Positions 1-7,537 of a stretch of DNA of 25,630 nucleotides are shown here, piece by piece (positions within the stretch are counted from its first letter, which is position 1; each line of letters starts with the position of its first letter). The DNA lies in NCBI GenBank assembly GCA_002338505.1, contig DDIK01000035.1, positions 1 through 25,630 of the forward strand, written 5' to 3'. The stretch is from Bacteriovorax sp. UBA1852. GTDB taxonomy: Bacteria; Bdellovibrionota; Bacteriovoracia; Bacteriovoracales; Bacteriovoracaceae. Both the position numbers and the translations under genes were made by a program. The notes under the pieces were generated by a model. It saw only the letters and a list, made by a program, of their open reading frames with translations. It made no database searches and was not told where the DNA came from.

Positions 1-864
1 CCAAAAATAAAAAGACTAGTTCTAAGAGCTATCAATCAAAGCAAGGCCATGAAGGAAGCAAAGGCAGGAGCTTTACATGATCTTTCGAGCTGGCCTCTTA
101 GTGGTATGGAAGAAATATTCAAGCAAGGTCAAGATTTTAGCACTGTCGTTGCTGATACTTGGGTTATTGGATTTAACACAAGAATAGCACCGTTAAATGA
201 CCTAAAAGTTAGAAAAGCTTTTCAACAAAGCATTAATGCCGAGAAATTTAGAACAACATTTTATCCAAGCGCTGCTCAAGCTCATGGATACGTTCCAGTT
301 GGTTTTCCCGGCCATGTGAAAATGGCAAAGAAGATTGAAAAAATTGAAATACCTGAACACTCCCAAATAACTATTACTATCCCTCAAGGTTTAGATAAAA
401 CCAATGCAATTGCTGAGTTCTTTGAAAAGAGCCTGAAGAGTAAGGGGTGGGATATAAAAACAGAAGTAATGGAATGGACAGAAATGATGAAAAGGTATGA
501 GGCTAAAACTCTTCATACGTTTCTTGTTTCTATGATTGTAGACTACCCTGACAGCGAATTTTTATTAAATAAATTCTCTTCTAATAATCCTGATAACTAC
601 AGTGGGATTAAAGATAAATTAATTGATTCTCTGCTTGTAACCGCCAGAGGAATGCAAGATAGAGTACAAAGATTTAAAGTTTATAAGCAAATTGCAAAAA
701 GAATTGATGATCTTGCCTTAACAGCAAATCTTTTTCATTCAAGGCCACATTATTGGGTGCATGAATGTGTAAGAGGCTTTAAACCAAATCTTTTAGCTGT
801 CGCTTACATTGATTACAGAAAAGTAAGTTTTGATAACTCATGCTTTAAAGGGGTCAATAAATGA
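1..864 (+). CDS. Family 5 (oligopeptide-type) solute-binding protein, C-terminal part
   Basis: The reading frame is open from base 1, so the gene starts before the window and only about 287 C-terminal residues are seen. The stretch around the segment IGFNTRIAPLNDLKVRKAF (bases about 163-220) is the family 5 (SBP_bac_5) signature, in which an xGFN strand is followed by a 'D..VRkA...AI' helix. The later 'H.YVP.GFPG' also fits. Such proteins bind peptides or other solutes in the periplasm. No ABC permease or ATPase genes follow. Instead the gene overlaps a histidine kinase by ATGA (861-864), so I infer that it may present a ligand to the kinase rather than serve transport. Signal peptide and N-terminal lobe cannot be assessed. 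The family call is fairly secure; the sensing role is inference. Confidence 0.8.
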   Translation, partial: PKIKRLVLRAINQSKAMKEAKAGALHDLSSWPLSGMEEIFKQGQDFSTVVADTWVIGFNTRIAPLNDLKVRKAFQQSINAEKFRTTFYPSAAQAHGYVPVGFPGHVKMAKKIEKIEIPEHSQITITIPQGLDKTNAIAEFFEKSLKSKGWDIKTEVMEWTEMMKRYEAKTLHTFLVSMIVDYPDSEFLLNKFSSNNPDNYSGIKDKLIDSLLVTARGMQDRVQRFKVYKQIAKRIDDLALTANLFHSRPHYWVHECVRGFKPNLLAVAYIDYRKVSFDNSCFKGVNK

Positions 865-2234
865 GCCGAAGCCTGAGTTTTAAAGAATACTTAAACAAGA
901 AGCTCTTACCATATAAGATTATTCTTCCTATGGTTTTAGCGTTTATTACTGCGATTATTACAGCGTATGCAATCACAGTATTTTATTCTGATTCAGATTT
1001 ATCATTTGCAAGAGCAGTATCACCGCATATTTCAACTCTTATAGAAACTCAAGATAGACCTGAGCTTCAAAGATTTATCACTGCAATTTCCAAAGAAAAA
1101 GAAATTAGGATTGAAATTTCTCAAAATGAAGAAATTATTGCTGCCAGTGAATCTACTACTGCTATAGGCAAGAAGTTTAAAGATATTGGAATAAACATTC
1201 TAGGGCTTAAAACAAAAATATCAGCAACTGATCTCATATCTAATGTAAACATTAAAAGAGAAGGTGGCCCTCAAAACTTGAGTGCTCAAATGAGAATATA
1301 TAATCCAACTTTTGAGCTTTTTACAATGGTCATAATTATATCTGCCATCATATTTGCATTTAGCTTCTTAATTCTAAATATTTTGGCAACTAAAATAATC
1401 GCGACAGCTCAAAAATCAATAGAACCGATAAAAGAACTTGAAGATAGCATTAATCAACTAAAAAACTTTGGAGAAATTAACCTATCAGGGTATATGCACA
1501 TTGAAGAACTTGAAAATATTTACAATGCCATTTTAACAACTAACTCAAGACTTAAAGATAGTAATAATCAATTAGCAGAGTCAAAAGCAAAAGAACTTAC
1601 AGTCGGAGCCTATAAGAAACTAATACACGATCTTCACACTCCAGTCGCTGCTTTAAAGCAAATGATAAAAATAATTAATAAAGACGGTGTACCTCTAGAC
1701 AAAAAAGACTTTGCCAAAATCCGTGTTTCAGAGATTGCAGAACAAATATTATTTCAAGTGAAGGCTTCTAAAGGGAATTTAAAATTAGAAATAACTCCCA
1801 AAGAGGATGATCTCAATGACTGTGTGAGAAAAGCAACTGGCCAAGCTCACATGGCACTGGCTGAAATGGAAAATATTGAGGTCCTAGAAAATTACGATGA
1901 AGCGATAAAAACTTTCAAGCATGACAATATGATGCTTGGACGTGCTGTAAGTAACCTTGTTGTTAATGCAATTGAAGCTTGCAAGGGCATAGTTGAGGTA
2001 TCTGTAAGCAAAATAGAAAAAGGTGTATCCATTTTAATCTCTGATGATGGAAATGGAATTAAACAAGAAGATGTTTCTCTCTTTTTACAAGGACGAGGAA
2101 AGTCTCAGAAAAAGAATGGCCTAGGGATAGGTCTATCAAGTGCAAATCATATTGTTAGGCTACATGGTGGTAAAATCATCTATCGAAAGTCACATCTTGG
2201 TGGTGCATGTTTTGAAATTAGGATGCAGGAGTAA
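861..2234 (+). CDS. Two-TM sensor histidine kinase
   Basis: The protein has 457 residues. A first membrane segment lies at about 19-42 and a second at about 152-177, enclosing a periplasmic domain of about 110 residues of no recognised type. A helical linker leads to the H-box LIHDLHTPVAAL, with phospho-accepting His256. The ATPase domain carries an N-box (NLVVNAIEA, 365-373), a G1 box (DDGNG, 395-399) and a G2 box (GLGIGL, 420-425), so all catalytic parts look intact. It should autophosphorylate and pass phosphate to the response regulator that begins 2 bases after its stop. Translational coupling to the upstream solute-binding protein suggests a sensor that reads the liganded binding protein; this is inference. 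Confidence 0.93.
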   Translation: MSRSLSFKEYLNKKLLPYKIILPMVLAFITAIITAYAITVFYSDSDLSFARAVSPHISTLIETQDRPELQRFITAISKEKEIRIEISQNEEIIAASESTTAIGKKFKDIGINILGLKTKISATDLISNVNIKREGGPQNLSAQMRIYNPTFELFTMVIIISAIIFAFSFLILNILATKIIATAQKSIEPIKELEDSINQLKNFGEINLSGYMHIEELENIYNAILTTNSRLKDSNNQLAESKAKELTVGAYKKLIHDLHTPVAALKQMIKIINKDGVPLDKKDFAKIRVSEIAEQILFQVKASKGNLKLEITPKEDDLNDCVRKATGQAHMALAEMENIEVLENYDEAIKTFKHDNMMLGRAVSNLVVNAIEACKGIVEVSVSKIEKGVSILISDDGNGIKQEDVSLFLQGRGKSQKKNGLGIGLSSANHIVRLHGGKIIYRKSHLGGACFEIRMQE

Positions 2235-2236
2235 TT

Positions 2237-3634
2237 ATGGAAAAGGAATTAATTTTATTTGTTGATGACGATCAGGCGATTTTAGAAAGTAGTGAAATAT
2301 TACTTTCTGATGAGTTTACGATAAGAACATCATCAAGCGTATCGAGTGCAAAGGAAATTATAAAGACTGAAGATATTCGTTTGGTGGTTATAGATTTAAA
2401 CTTTGAAGGCCATGAAAAAGATGGAATAAATCTTATTGATCATATTCTCAAAGAGTTTCATCAAATACCATTCGTTGTTCTTAGTGGAGACAAAGAAACA
2501 AAGCGTGTTGTAGAAGCGACCAAACGACCACTTGTTGATTTTGTAACCAAAGATGGTGATCACGATGATATTTTGAGAGTAGCCATCAGAAAAGGACTCG
2601 CTGAACGAAAAGAATTTGATGCTAAAAAAGAAAGAAGTATTGAATTTAAAACAAAGTCACCGCAAATAATAAAAATGTTCAAGAACATAGATAAACTATT
2701 ATCAAGTACTAGTAATGCTTCAATCCTAATAAATGGTGAGTCAGGTACTGGAAAAGAGTATATGGCACAATATATTTCTAAATTTATTGGAAAAAGACTT
2801 GTTGCTGCTAATATGGCCAGCATACCAAAAGAGACAGCAGAGTCAGAGCTATTCGGACATATAAAAGGTGCTTTTACAGGTGCAGTCTCAAATAAGATTG
2901 GCCTTCTTGAACAGGCCCACAATGGAGTCTTTTTTCTTGATGAGATTGGAGATTGTTCTCTTGAATTACAGGCAAAGCTTTTAAGAGCAATACAAGAAAA
3001 AGAAATTTTGCAAGTTGGCTCTACTGTACCTAAGAAGATAAATTTAAGATTCATTGCTGCAACTCATAAAAATTTAAATGAACTAGTTGAGCAAAAACTA
3101 TTTCGCTTGGACTTACTACAAAGACTCAATACTTTTACATTTGAGTTGCCTGCCCTAAGAGATAGAGTTGAAGATATTGAATATTATTCTACGATGTTTA
3201 TTAATGAATTTTCTAATGGTGAATACTACCGAATTGATCCATCAACATATGAAGCTCTTAAAGAACATAGTTGGCCGGGTAATGTCCGAGAGCTTAGGAA
3301 TGTAATCGAGCGTGCCATGATATTTACTGATCGTAGGACTATTGATTCCACCATTATCTACAAAGCCCTAAATATTACAGCTAAAAAGCATGTTGAGAAT
3401 ATAAAGTCGAAGTTTAATCTTGAAGCCATGAAAGATGCAGAAATAAAAGATGCTATTATCAAAACAATAGAAGCAACAAAAGGTAATAAAACAGAAGCTG
3501 CTAAATGCTTTGGAGTTAACTACTCCACTCTATACCGATGGATTAAAAAGTATGACCTAGATTCATTATTACCTTCGAGGGAACGAGGTAGACCAAAGCT
3601 TCCAACTAATATTACAGGAGTTCCAACAGTATGA
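2237..3634 (+). CDS. Sigma-54-dependent response regulator (NtrC family) with AT-hook-like tail
   Basis: The protein has 465 residues. The receiver domain (1-120) has the acidic pocket D10-D12, phospho-acceptor D53, S83 and K105. The AAA+ domain has Walker A GESGTGKE (167-174), the sigma-54 contact loop GAFTGA (211-216), Walker B VFFLDEIGD (231-239) and the SWPGNVREL segment (345-353). A Fis-type HTH occupies about 402-437. After it comes ERGRPKLP (449-456), which contains the GRP core of an AT-hook; this is unusual for an enhancer-binding protein. It sits directly after its cognate kinase. The protein should activate sigma-54 promoters, and the best candidate in the window is 6227-6243, ahead of the conjugation operon. 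The family call is very secure; the target is inferred. Confidence 0.95.
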   Translation: MEKELILFVDDDQAILESSEILLSDEFTIRTSSSVSSAKEIIKTEDIRLVVIDLNFEGHEKDGINLIDHILKEFHQIPFVVLSGDKETKRVVEATKRPLVDFVTKDGDHDDILRVAIRKGLAERKEFDAKKERSIEFKTKSPQIIKMFKNIDKLLSSTSNASILINGESGTGKEYMAQYISKFIGKRLVAANMASIPKETAESELFGHIKGAFTGAVSNKIGLLEQAHNGVFFLDEIGDCSLELQAKLLRAIQEKEILQVGSTVPKKINLRFIAATHKNLNELVEQKLFRLDLLQRLNTFTFELPALRDRVEDIEYYSTMFINEFSNGEYYRIDPSTYEALKEHSWPGNVRELRNVIERAMIFTDRRTIDSTIIYKALNITAKKHVENIKSKFNLEAMKDAEIKDAIIKTIEATKGNKTEAAKCFGVNYSTLYRWIKKYDLDSLLPSRERGRPKLPTNITGVPTV

Positions 3635-4419
3635 GTGTAAAAGAATTTATAAATAAAGATTCAAATATTAATTTAGTATTTGTATCTGGTGGCCCAGGTC
3701 TGAGTTCTATGTCTTTTAATGGTCTTATGCCATTAAAAGAGAAATACTCATTGCATTTCATTGACCCTATGGGGACTAATTCAGAACTAAAAGAAATACC
3801 AACTTATAAGAACCTTCTTGTTGAAGTTAAAGAGTCTATTAAACATTTAGATAATGTAGTTCTTTGTGGCCATTCTTTCGGTGGGATTCAGGCAGTTGAT
3901 ATAGCAAGCGATAACCTTGAGAACATCAAAGGTCTAATTATAATTGGTTCTCCTATGTCGACAAATGCTTTTTCTGTACTTGGGCAAAAATTTGAGAAAG
4001 GAATAACTGAAAAACAGAACCTAATCTCTGATAAGTTAGAAAATGAACCGACAAATGAGATATATAAAGAGTGGTTTTACGAATACCGTAAATTTTATTT
4101 TAATCCAGAGAAAGCCGAAGATCTTATTTCAATCATTATGAATGACTCTGTTTGTGTAAAAAGCTACTCAGAAGCAATTATCGAGAGTTCTCAAAAACAA
4201 GACAAGCTTGAAAAACTTAAAAGTATTAATATTCCGAAACTATTTATAACAGGAAGCTTAGATCAAGTAATGCCACCAGATTCTGCTCAACATGAATCTA
4301 AACTTGGTGGGCTTAAGCTTGAAATTATTAAAGGTGCTGGCCATTTTGTTCATTACGAATGCCCAGAAGAGACAATTGAAGTGATTAACAATTTTTTAAC
4401 CAATGAGGGGAACAAATGA
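3631..4419 (+). CDS. Alpha/beta hydrolase, proline iminopeptidase-like
   Basis: The protein has 262 residues with no signal peptide, so it is probably cytoplasmic. The SGGPG segment (19-23) matches the oxyanion-hole HGGPG of peptidase family S33 except for its first residue. The nucleophile elbow is GHSFGG with Ser82. The acid is probably Asp211 (TGSLDQVMPP) and the base His238 (GAGHFVHYECPEE). The gene overlaps the regulator stop by ATGA. In the context of a peptide-type binding protein and a small secreted protein, a peptidase or ester hydrolase that processes or destroys a signal is conceivable. The substrate cannot be told from sequence, since the fold also covers esterases, lactonases and thioesterases. 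Confidence 0.85.
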   Translation: MSVKEFINKDSNINLVFVSGGPGLSSMSFNGLMPLKEKYSLHFIDPMGTNSELKEIPTYKNLLVEVKESIKHLDNVVLCGHSFGGIQAVDIASDNLENIKGLIIIGSPMSTNAFSVLGQKFEKGITEKQNLISDKLENEPTNEIYKEWFYEYRKFYFNPEKAEDLISIIMNDSVCVKSYSEAIIESSQKQDKLEKLKSINIPKLFITGSLDQVMPPDSAQHESKLGGLKLEIIKGAGHFVHYECPEETIEVINNFLTNEGNK

Positions 4420-4763
4420 AAACAATGTTAAAAACAATCGCATTATGCCTAGCAATTGGAGCAAGTGCGCAAACTGTAAAAAGCTATGCTGACGAAACAG
4501 CAAACCTAACTGATTTGATATCTGAGCAAGGAAAAGTCTTAATGGCTTTGATAAGTGGAGAGAAGCAAGAGTTCTCTGAGTCAGATGAAGATACACCAGT
4601 TCTTTCAGAAGCAGAAAAGAAACAAATCATAGTGAAAAATATGATTCACTATATCCGTTTAATTGAAGGGCAAGAGGAACTTCTTGATGAGCTTCAAAAG
4701 CAAGAGTTTCCAGAACTAGACATCAATACGATCCTAGAAGGTCGAAGAAATCCGGGAATCTAA
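4416..4763 (+). CDS. Small secreted protein of unknown function
   Basis: The product has 115 residues. It starts with a clear signal peptide: a basic N-end, hydrophobic core TIALCLAIGASAQ, and likely cleavage after ASA or after SYA at about residues 19-26. The mature part is strongly acidic and helical, with no cysteines. It could be a periplasmic regulator, a partner of the kinase sensor domain or a signal precursor. I do not recognise a family. It is ATGA-coupled to the hydrolase, and the next gene starts one base after its stop, so it belongs to the same sensing operon. Confidence 0.72.
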   Translation: MKTMLKTIALCLAIGASAQTVKSYADETANLTDLISEQGKVLMALISGEKQEFSESDEDTPVLSEAEKKQIIVKNMIHYIRLIEGQEELLDELQKQEFPELDINTILEGRRNPGI

Positions 4764-4764
4764 T

Positions 4765-5319
4765 ATGCTCTTAGCTGATACAAGGGTCACTGACTATAAG
4801 AAATGGCTTGGTGGCCTTATCATGCTTACATTTGGAATAATTTCTCTCCTTAGATGGAGATCATCAGGAGAGACTTTTTTCTTATTGCTATTTTTTAGAG
4901 ATACCATAGCTGCATTCTTTCTAATCAGGAGAGAAGAGTCTGAGCGAAATGGTTCTTCATTCATAGCGTTCATAGCATATTTATCGAGCGGACTTCCTCT
5001 CTTATATTTTTCAGCTCCATATGGCATTGAAACAAAATTAGTTAAGCTATCAGCAGACCTCTTTGCGATAGTTGGATTTCTGATTGTTACATGGGCCACA
5101 ATTGACCTTGGAACAAAGTTAGGTGTCTCACCTGCCAAACGTGGTGACAAATGTACCAAGGGCCTATATCAGTTTGTGAAACATCCTATGTATGTTGGAT
5201 ATGCTATTGCTCAAGTTGGTTGGATTTTTATTAATACCAACAATATATTCTTGTATATCACCTCAATTAGTTTATTTTTTATAAGAGCGAGAGCTGAAAA
5301 TAAAATACTAAAACATTGA
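4765..5319 (+). CDS. ICMT/PEMT-like integral membrane methyltransferase
   Basis: The protein has 184 residues and is mostly hydrophobic, with about four to five membrane segments. The C-terminal half has the hallmark of the isoprenylcysteine carboxyl methyltransferase / phospholipid methyltransferase group: GLYQFVKHPMYVGY with His140-Pro141, followed by the terminal RARAENKIL segment where the family has a conserved Glu (E178). These residues form the S-adenosylmethionine site in known members. Bacterial homologues often have unknown substrates, either lipids or small hydrophobic molecules. It is the last gene of the sensing operon, starting one base after the secreted protein. In that setting methylation of a lipid or a modified peptide is possible, but the substrate is not shown by the sequence. 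Confidence 0.82.
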   Translation: MLLADTRVTDYKKWLGGLIMLTFGIISLLRWRSSGETFFLLLFFRDTIAAFFLIRREESERNGSSFIAFIAYLSSGLPLLYFSAPYGIETKLVKLSADLFAIVGFLIVTWATIDLGTKLGVSPAKRGDKCTKGLYQFVKHPMYVGYAIAQVGWIFINTNNIFLYITSISLFFIRARAENKILKH

Positions 5320-5350
5320 TTTTAAACTAAACATTTTTAATGTATCCTTA

Positions 5351-5366
5351 ATTTGTATATACAAAT
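5351..5366. promoter_or_regulatory. 16-bp perfect palindrome before an unknown gene (operator candidate)
   Basis: ATTTGTATATACAAAT is a perfect palindrome ending 9 bases before the ATG at 5376. Its last base adjoins the GAGG ribosome-binding site. A dimeric repressor bound here would block expression of the following gene. The binding protein is unknown. Confidence 0.5.
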
Positions 5367-5375
5367 GAGGACTAA

Positions 5376-6074
5376 ATGCATTTATCACCAAGAGCATTAT
5401 ATAATATTTTATCAGACGCAGGTGTCACCAAATTACATCATGCCAACTCTATTATAACAGCATCATCTTTCCTACGAAATGGACAACTCATTTCGAGGGG
5501 GAGCCTTGAGAGAAACAAGGGACTTCAATCAGAGCAATACACTGACTCTGATGATAAAAGGTATAGTGTTTGGTTTGATGTCTTCACAGATTCAGTTGAT
5601 ATACATAAAAGGGCAAAAAGGATTAATAAATATGGCCCAGTTCTATTTGAATTAGATTTAGAGATATTAAAGAATGGTGGAACTGGGAAGGTATGGCTTT
5701 CAAAGTTAAATCCTTCTAAGTGGTCTGGAAAGTCTTACTCTGAACGATGGTTTACAAGTAAAAAAGATGTTGAAGAAAATTTTGTTTATGGACGCTTTGA
5801 TCAAATGATCATTTTTAGACACTGCGGTGGTTCTCTAGATATCAAAAATCATCTTAACAAAATAATCTTGGATGATCCTAATATACATTTAACTGATAGA
5901 AAGGTTGACCTGTACAGTATGGCCTATGGAGCGTTAAAGCTATCAATGTCAGAGGGTGGTATTGATATCCCTATCGAAAAAAGGTCATGTCATAGAAATT
6001 GTACTTGTGAAAAGTACTACGATGAAAATTTCGATGATCATACAATGAAAATGTTTTATCCCGAAATAATTTAA
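5376..6074 (+). CDS. Conserved-looking protein, possibly ADP-ribosyltransferase-like
   Basis: The protein has 232 residues with no membrane segment. The N-terminal part runs LHHANSI (20-26), then FLRNGQLISRG (32-42), then a QYTDSDD segment, then an aromatic/acidic WFDVFTDSVDIH stretch and YGPVLFEL (86-93). The order 'H-x-N, FL..G.L.SRG, D..D, YGPVLF' faintly recalls DarT-type (DUF4433) ADP-ribosyltransferases, but I cannot confirm it. The C-terminus has a compact Cys/His group, CHRNCTC (205-211), that might bind metal. A GAGG site lies 6 bases before the ATG, and a palindrome overlaps it. It stands alone between the sensing operon and the transfer operon and may be a defence or toxin gene. 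The gene is real; the function is unknown. Confidence 0.75.
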   Translation: MHLSPRALYNILSDAGVTKLHHANSIITASSFLRNGQLISRGSLERNKGLQSEQYTDSDDKRYSVWFDVFTDSVDIHKRAKRINKYGPVLFELDLEILKNGGTGKVWLSKLNPSKWSGKSYSERWFTSKKDVEENFVYGRFDQMIIFRHCGGSLDIKNHLNKIILDDPNIHLTDRKVDLYSMAYGALKLSMSEGGIDIPIEKRSCHRNCTCEKYYDENFDDHTMKMFYPEII

Positions 6075-6104
6075 TTCAAATCCAACATTTATATACTTTT
6101 TAAT

Positions 6105-6152
6105 ATTGCATTCATGCAATAGCTGCAATATTGCGCAATATTTTACTGCAAT
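6105..6152. promoter_or_regulatory. Clustered ATTGC/GCAAT inverted repeats (enhancer-site candidates)
   Basis: Two good dyads sit side by side: ATTGCAT-TC-ATGCAAT (6105-6120) and the perfect 16-bp palindrome AATATTGCGCAATATT (6127-6142). Additional single TGCAAT boxes are at 6124 and 6147. The dyad centres lie about 120-140 bases upstream of the start expected from the sigma-54 promoter candidate at 6227-6243. That is the usual place for binding sites of NtrC-type activators. Binding by the regulator encoded at 2237-3634 is inference. Confidence 0.5.
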
Positions 6153-6226
6153 ATTTATTTTATAAAAATGATAAGCACAAATCTTTTAAGCATTTGATTT
6201 CACTCACCAACTCTTAAATCTAAAAG

Positions 6227-6243
6227 TTGGCACATAACCTGTA
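6227..6243 (+). promoter_or_regulatory. Sigma-54 (-24/-12) promoter candidate for the transfer operon
   Basis: TTGGCACATAACCTGTA matches the sigma-54 consensus. The -24 element TTGGCAC is perfect, followed by 10 bases from GG to the -12 element CTGT (consensus TTGC). Transcription would start near 6254, about 37 bases before the ATG at 6291. An imperfect hairpin CCAACT...AGTTGG (6207-6230) overlaps the -24 element. A GAFTGA regulator is encoded 3 kb upstream. Confidence 0.6.
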
Positions 6244-6290
6244 ATAGATAACAGCAAGATTAACAACTGAGAAGCACTCAGGGGGGAACA

Positions 6291-6473
6291 ATGCTTTTAT
6301 CAAAAAATAAAAAAACAGTATTGAGAAAAGATAAAAACGTAAAGCAAACCTTTCTTAAAAGAAAGACTAGAAAGTTTATTCATTTTCTTAACAGACCTAT
6401 TAACACAGAAAGACTACGAGAGATCGAAGAAGAAAAAGCTCGTATTCAATTCTATTACCCATTCATCAAATAA
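6291..6473 (+). CDS. Small basic protein, first gene of the transfer operon
   Basis: The product has 60 residues and is very basic in the first two thirds (many Lys/Arg), then has a charged helix RLREIEEEKARIQ. There is no signal peptide or membrane segment. A strong GGGGGG Shine-Dalgarno tract sits 4 bases before the ATG, and the next gene starts 10 bases after the stop. It might bind nucleic acid, to judge from its charge. No family is recognised. Good ribosome-binding site and position support a real gene. Confidence 0.6.
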   Translation: MLLSKNKKTVLRKDKNVKQTFLKRKTRKFIHFLNRPINTERLREIEEEKARIQFYYPFIK

Positions 6474-6483
6474 GGAGAAGATC

Positions 6484-6825
6484 ATGGACGTTACATTGAT
6501 AACTATGGAACCAAAACGAATTAATAAAATTTCAGATAAAAAACAAGAACAAGAATATTTAAGAAAGATGAACTCTATTCCTGCTGTATTTAAGAAATAT
6601 AGTAAAGAGCAACAGGAGCAAGTTAGACAGAAAGTCACTCAGCTTCCATCAGATCAACTTGTTGTTATTTATTTAACATTCTGGGAAGACTTATGTGAAT
6701 ACGAAATAGCCAAGTCTATATGCTCTACAGCGTCCAAGGTACTCAAGATAAAATCAGCAGCTTTATTAAATCTGAGAGAAATGATTGAGGGAGATAAAAA
6801 TCACAAGGAGCTTTGTATCGCATAA
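6484..6825 (+). CDS. Sigma-70 region 4-like HTH protein
   Basis: The protein has 113 residues. The C-terminal half (about 54-101) follows the sigma region 4 plan: 'LPSDQLVVIYLTF', then a bend, 'YEIAKSI' as first HTH helix, and a second helix ending in ALLNLREM. A region 2 is absent, so it is not a full sigma factor. Stand-alone region 4 proteins can act as DNA-binding regulators. As second gene of the transfer operon, behind AAGGAG, it is probably an autoregulator of the operon or a sigma-interacting modulator; this role is inferred. The fold call is moderate to good. Confidence 0.65.
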   Translation: MDVTLITMEPKRINKISDKKQEQEYLRKMNSIPAVFKKYSKEQQEQVRQKVTQLPSDQLVVIYLTFWEDLCEYEIAKSICSTASKVLKIKSAALLNLREMIEGDKNHKELCIA

Positions 6826-6883
6826 ATAATAACAAGGCAGGAAACGGAAAGTTTAATAAAAACATAATATTTTGGAGTAATAA

Positions 6884-7222
6884 ATGAACAATGCAAATAA
6901 ACAAAAAAATGAAACCTTTCAACTATGGTGGTTTGAGCCAGACTCGAAAAAGCTATTTCCGGCAGGGGTTGCTTTTCACGATGAACAGTTTGGAGAATAC
7001 AGACTTAAGATTGATATGTTCCCAGAGAATCAATATTACCTTAAGCCCCTAAACTCTACTGATAACGTAGTCAATTACCGTGTTGAAGTTGTAATTAAAA
7101 AGAATGGAAAATTTCATCAAAGAAAAGTTGTTGGAATTGGCCAAAGTGGCCCAGACACCAATGGCGATATTGTCATGACACTTGGGCCATATAGTAAAAA
7201 ATTACTTTTAGGGGGTAAATAA
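6884..7222 (+). CDS. Hypothetical protein in transfer operon
   Basis: The protein has 112 residues with no signal peptide or TM. The composition and alternation (QLWWFEPDSKKLFPAGVAF, YRLKIDMFPENQYYLKPL, YRVEVVIKKNG) suggest a mostly beta protein. A TTTGGAG site precedes the ATG by 7 bases, and its stop shares one base with the VirB2-like start (TAATG). No family is recognised. The coupling suggests a function in transfer, perhaps a cytoplasmic accessory factor, but nothing in the sequence proves it. Confidence 0.65.
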   Translation: MNNANKQKNETFQLWWFEPDSKKLFPAGVAFHDEQFGEYRLKIDMFPENQYYLKPLNSTDNVVNYRVEVVIKKNGKFHQRKVVGIGQSGPDTNGDIVMTLGPYSKKLLLGGK

Positions 7223-7536
7223 TGATTAATAAATCTAATCTTTTTTCAATGAGCCTAATGCTTGGACTCATTACAGTAATGGCATTTTTTCCAGAGTCGG
7301 CCTTCGCTCAAGTTATGGGAGGTGGTTTTGAATCTAAGATGCAAGGCCTAACAACAAAATTGATCACAGTCATTTTACCTCTCGTAAGTGTACTAGGTCT
7401 TGTATATGCCGTTATCCTTGCACTAACTGGAGATGGTGCTGCCAAGGGTCGAATCATAATGGTTATTGTCTGTAGTATCGTTGGTTTCATGGCACCACAT
7501 ATTATTGGTTGGTTCCAATCAGCAGCAGGATCATAA
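7222..7536 (+). CDS. VirB2/TrbC-like conjugative pilin
   Basis: The preprotein has 104 residues. A long leader peptide ends in PESAFA, with cleavage likely after Ala29. The mature part is about 75 residues, with two hydrophobic helices (about 46-68 and 78-96) separated by a short polar loop GDGAAKGR. This is the standard layout of VirB2/TrbC major pilins. It would be the main subunit of the pilus, extracted from the inner membrane by the T4SS. It is followed at once by the VirB3-like and VirB4-like genes, as in known T4SS operons. Confidence 0.85.
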   Translation: MINKSNLFSMSLMLGLITVMAFFPESAFAQVMGGGFESKMQGLTTKLITVILPLVSVLGLVYAVILALTGDGAAKGRIIMVIVCSIVGFMAPHIIGWFQSAAGS

Positions 7537-7537
7537 C

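Noticed and set aside
2560..3054. 164-residue minus-strand frame
   Set aside because: Lies wholly within the AAA+ domain of the response regulator, whose motifs are unmistakable.
6105..6152. Replication iterons or CRISPR-like repeats
   Set aside because: The repeats are short inverted boxes of uneven spacing without Rep gene or spacers; enhancer sites explain them better.
7466..7537. ATG start at 7466 for the VirB3-like gene
   Set aside because: Would overlap the pilin gene by 71 bases. TTG 7538 has a ribosome-binding site and fits VirB3 size.
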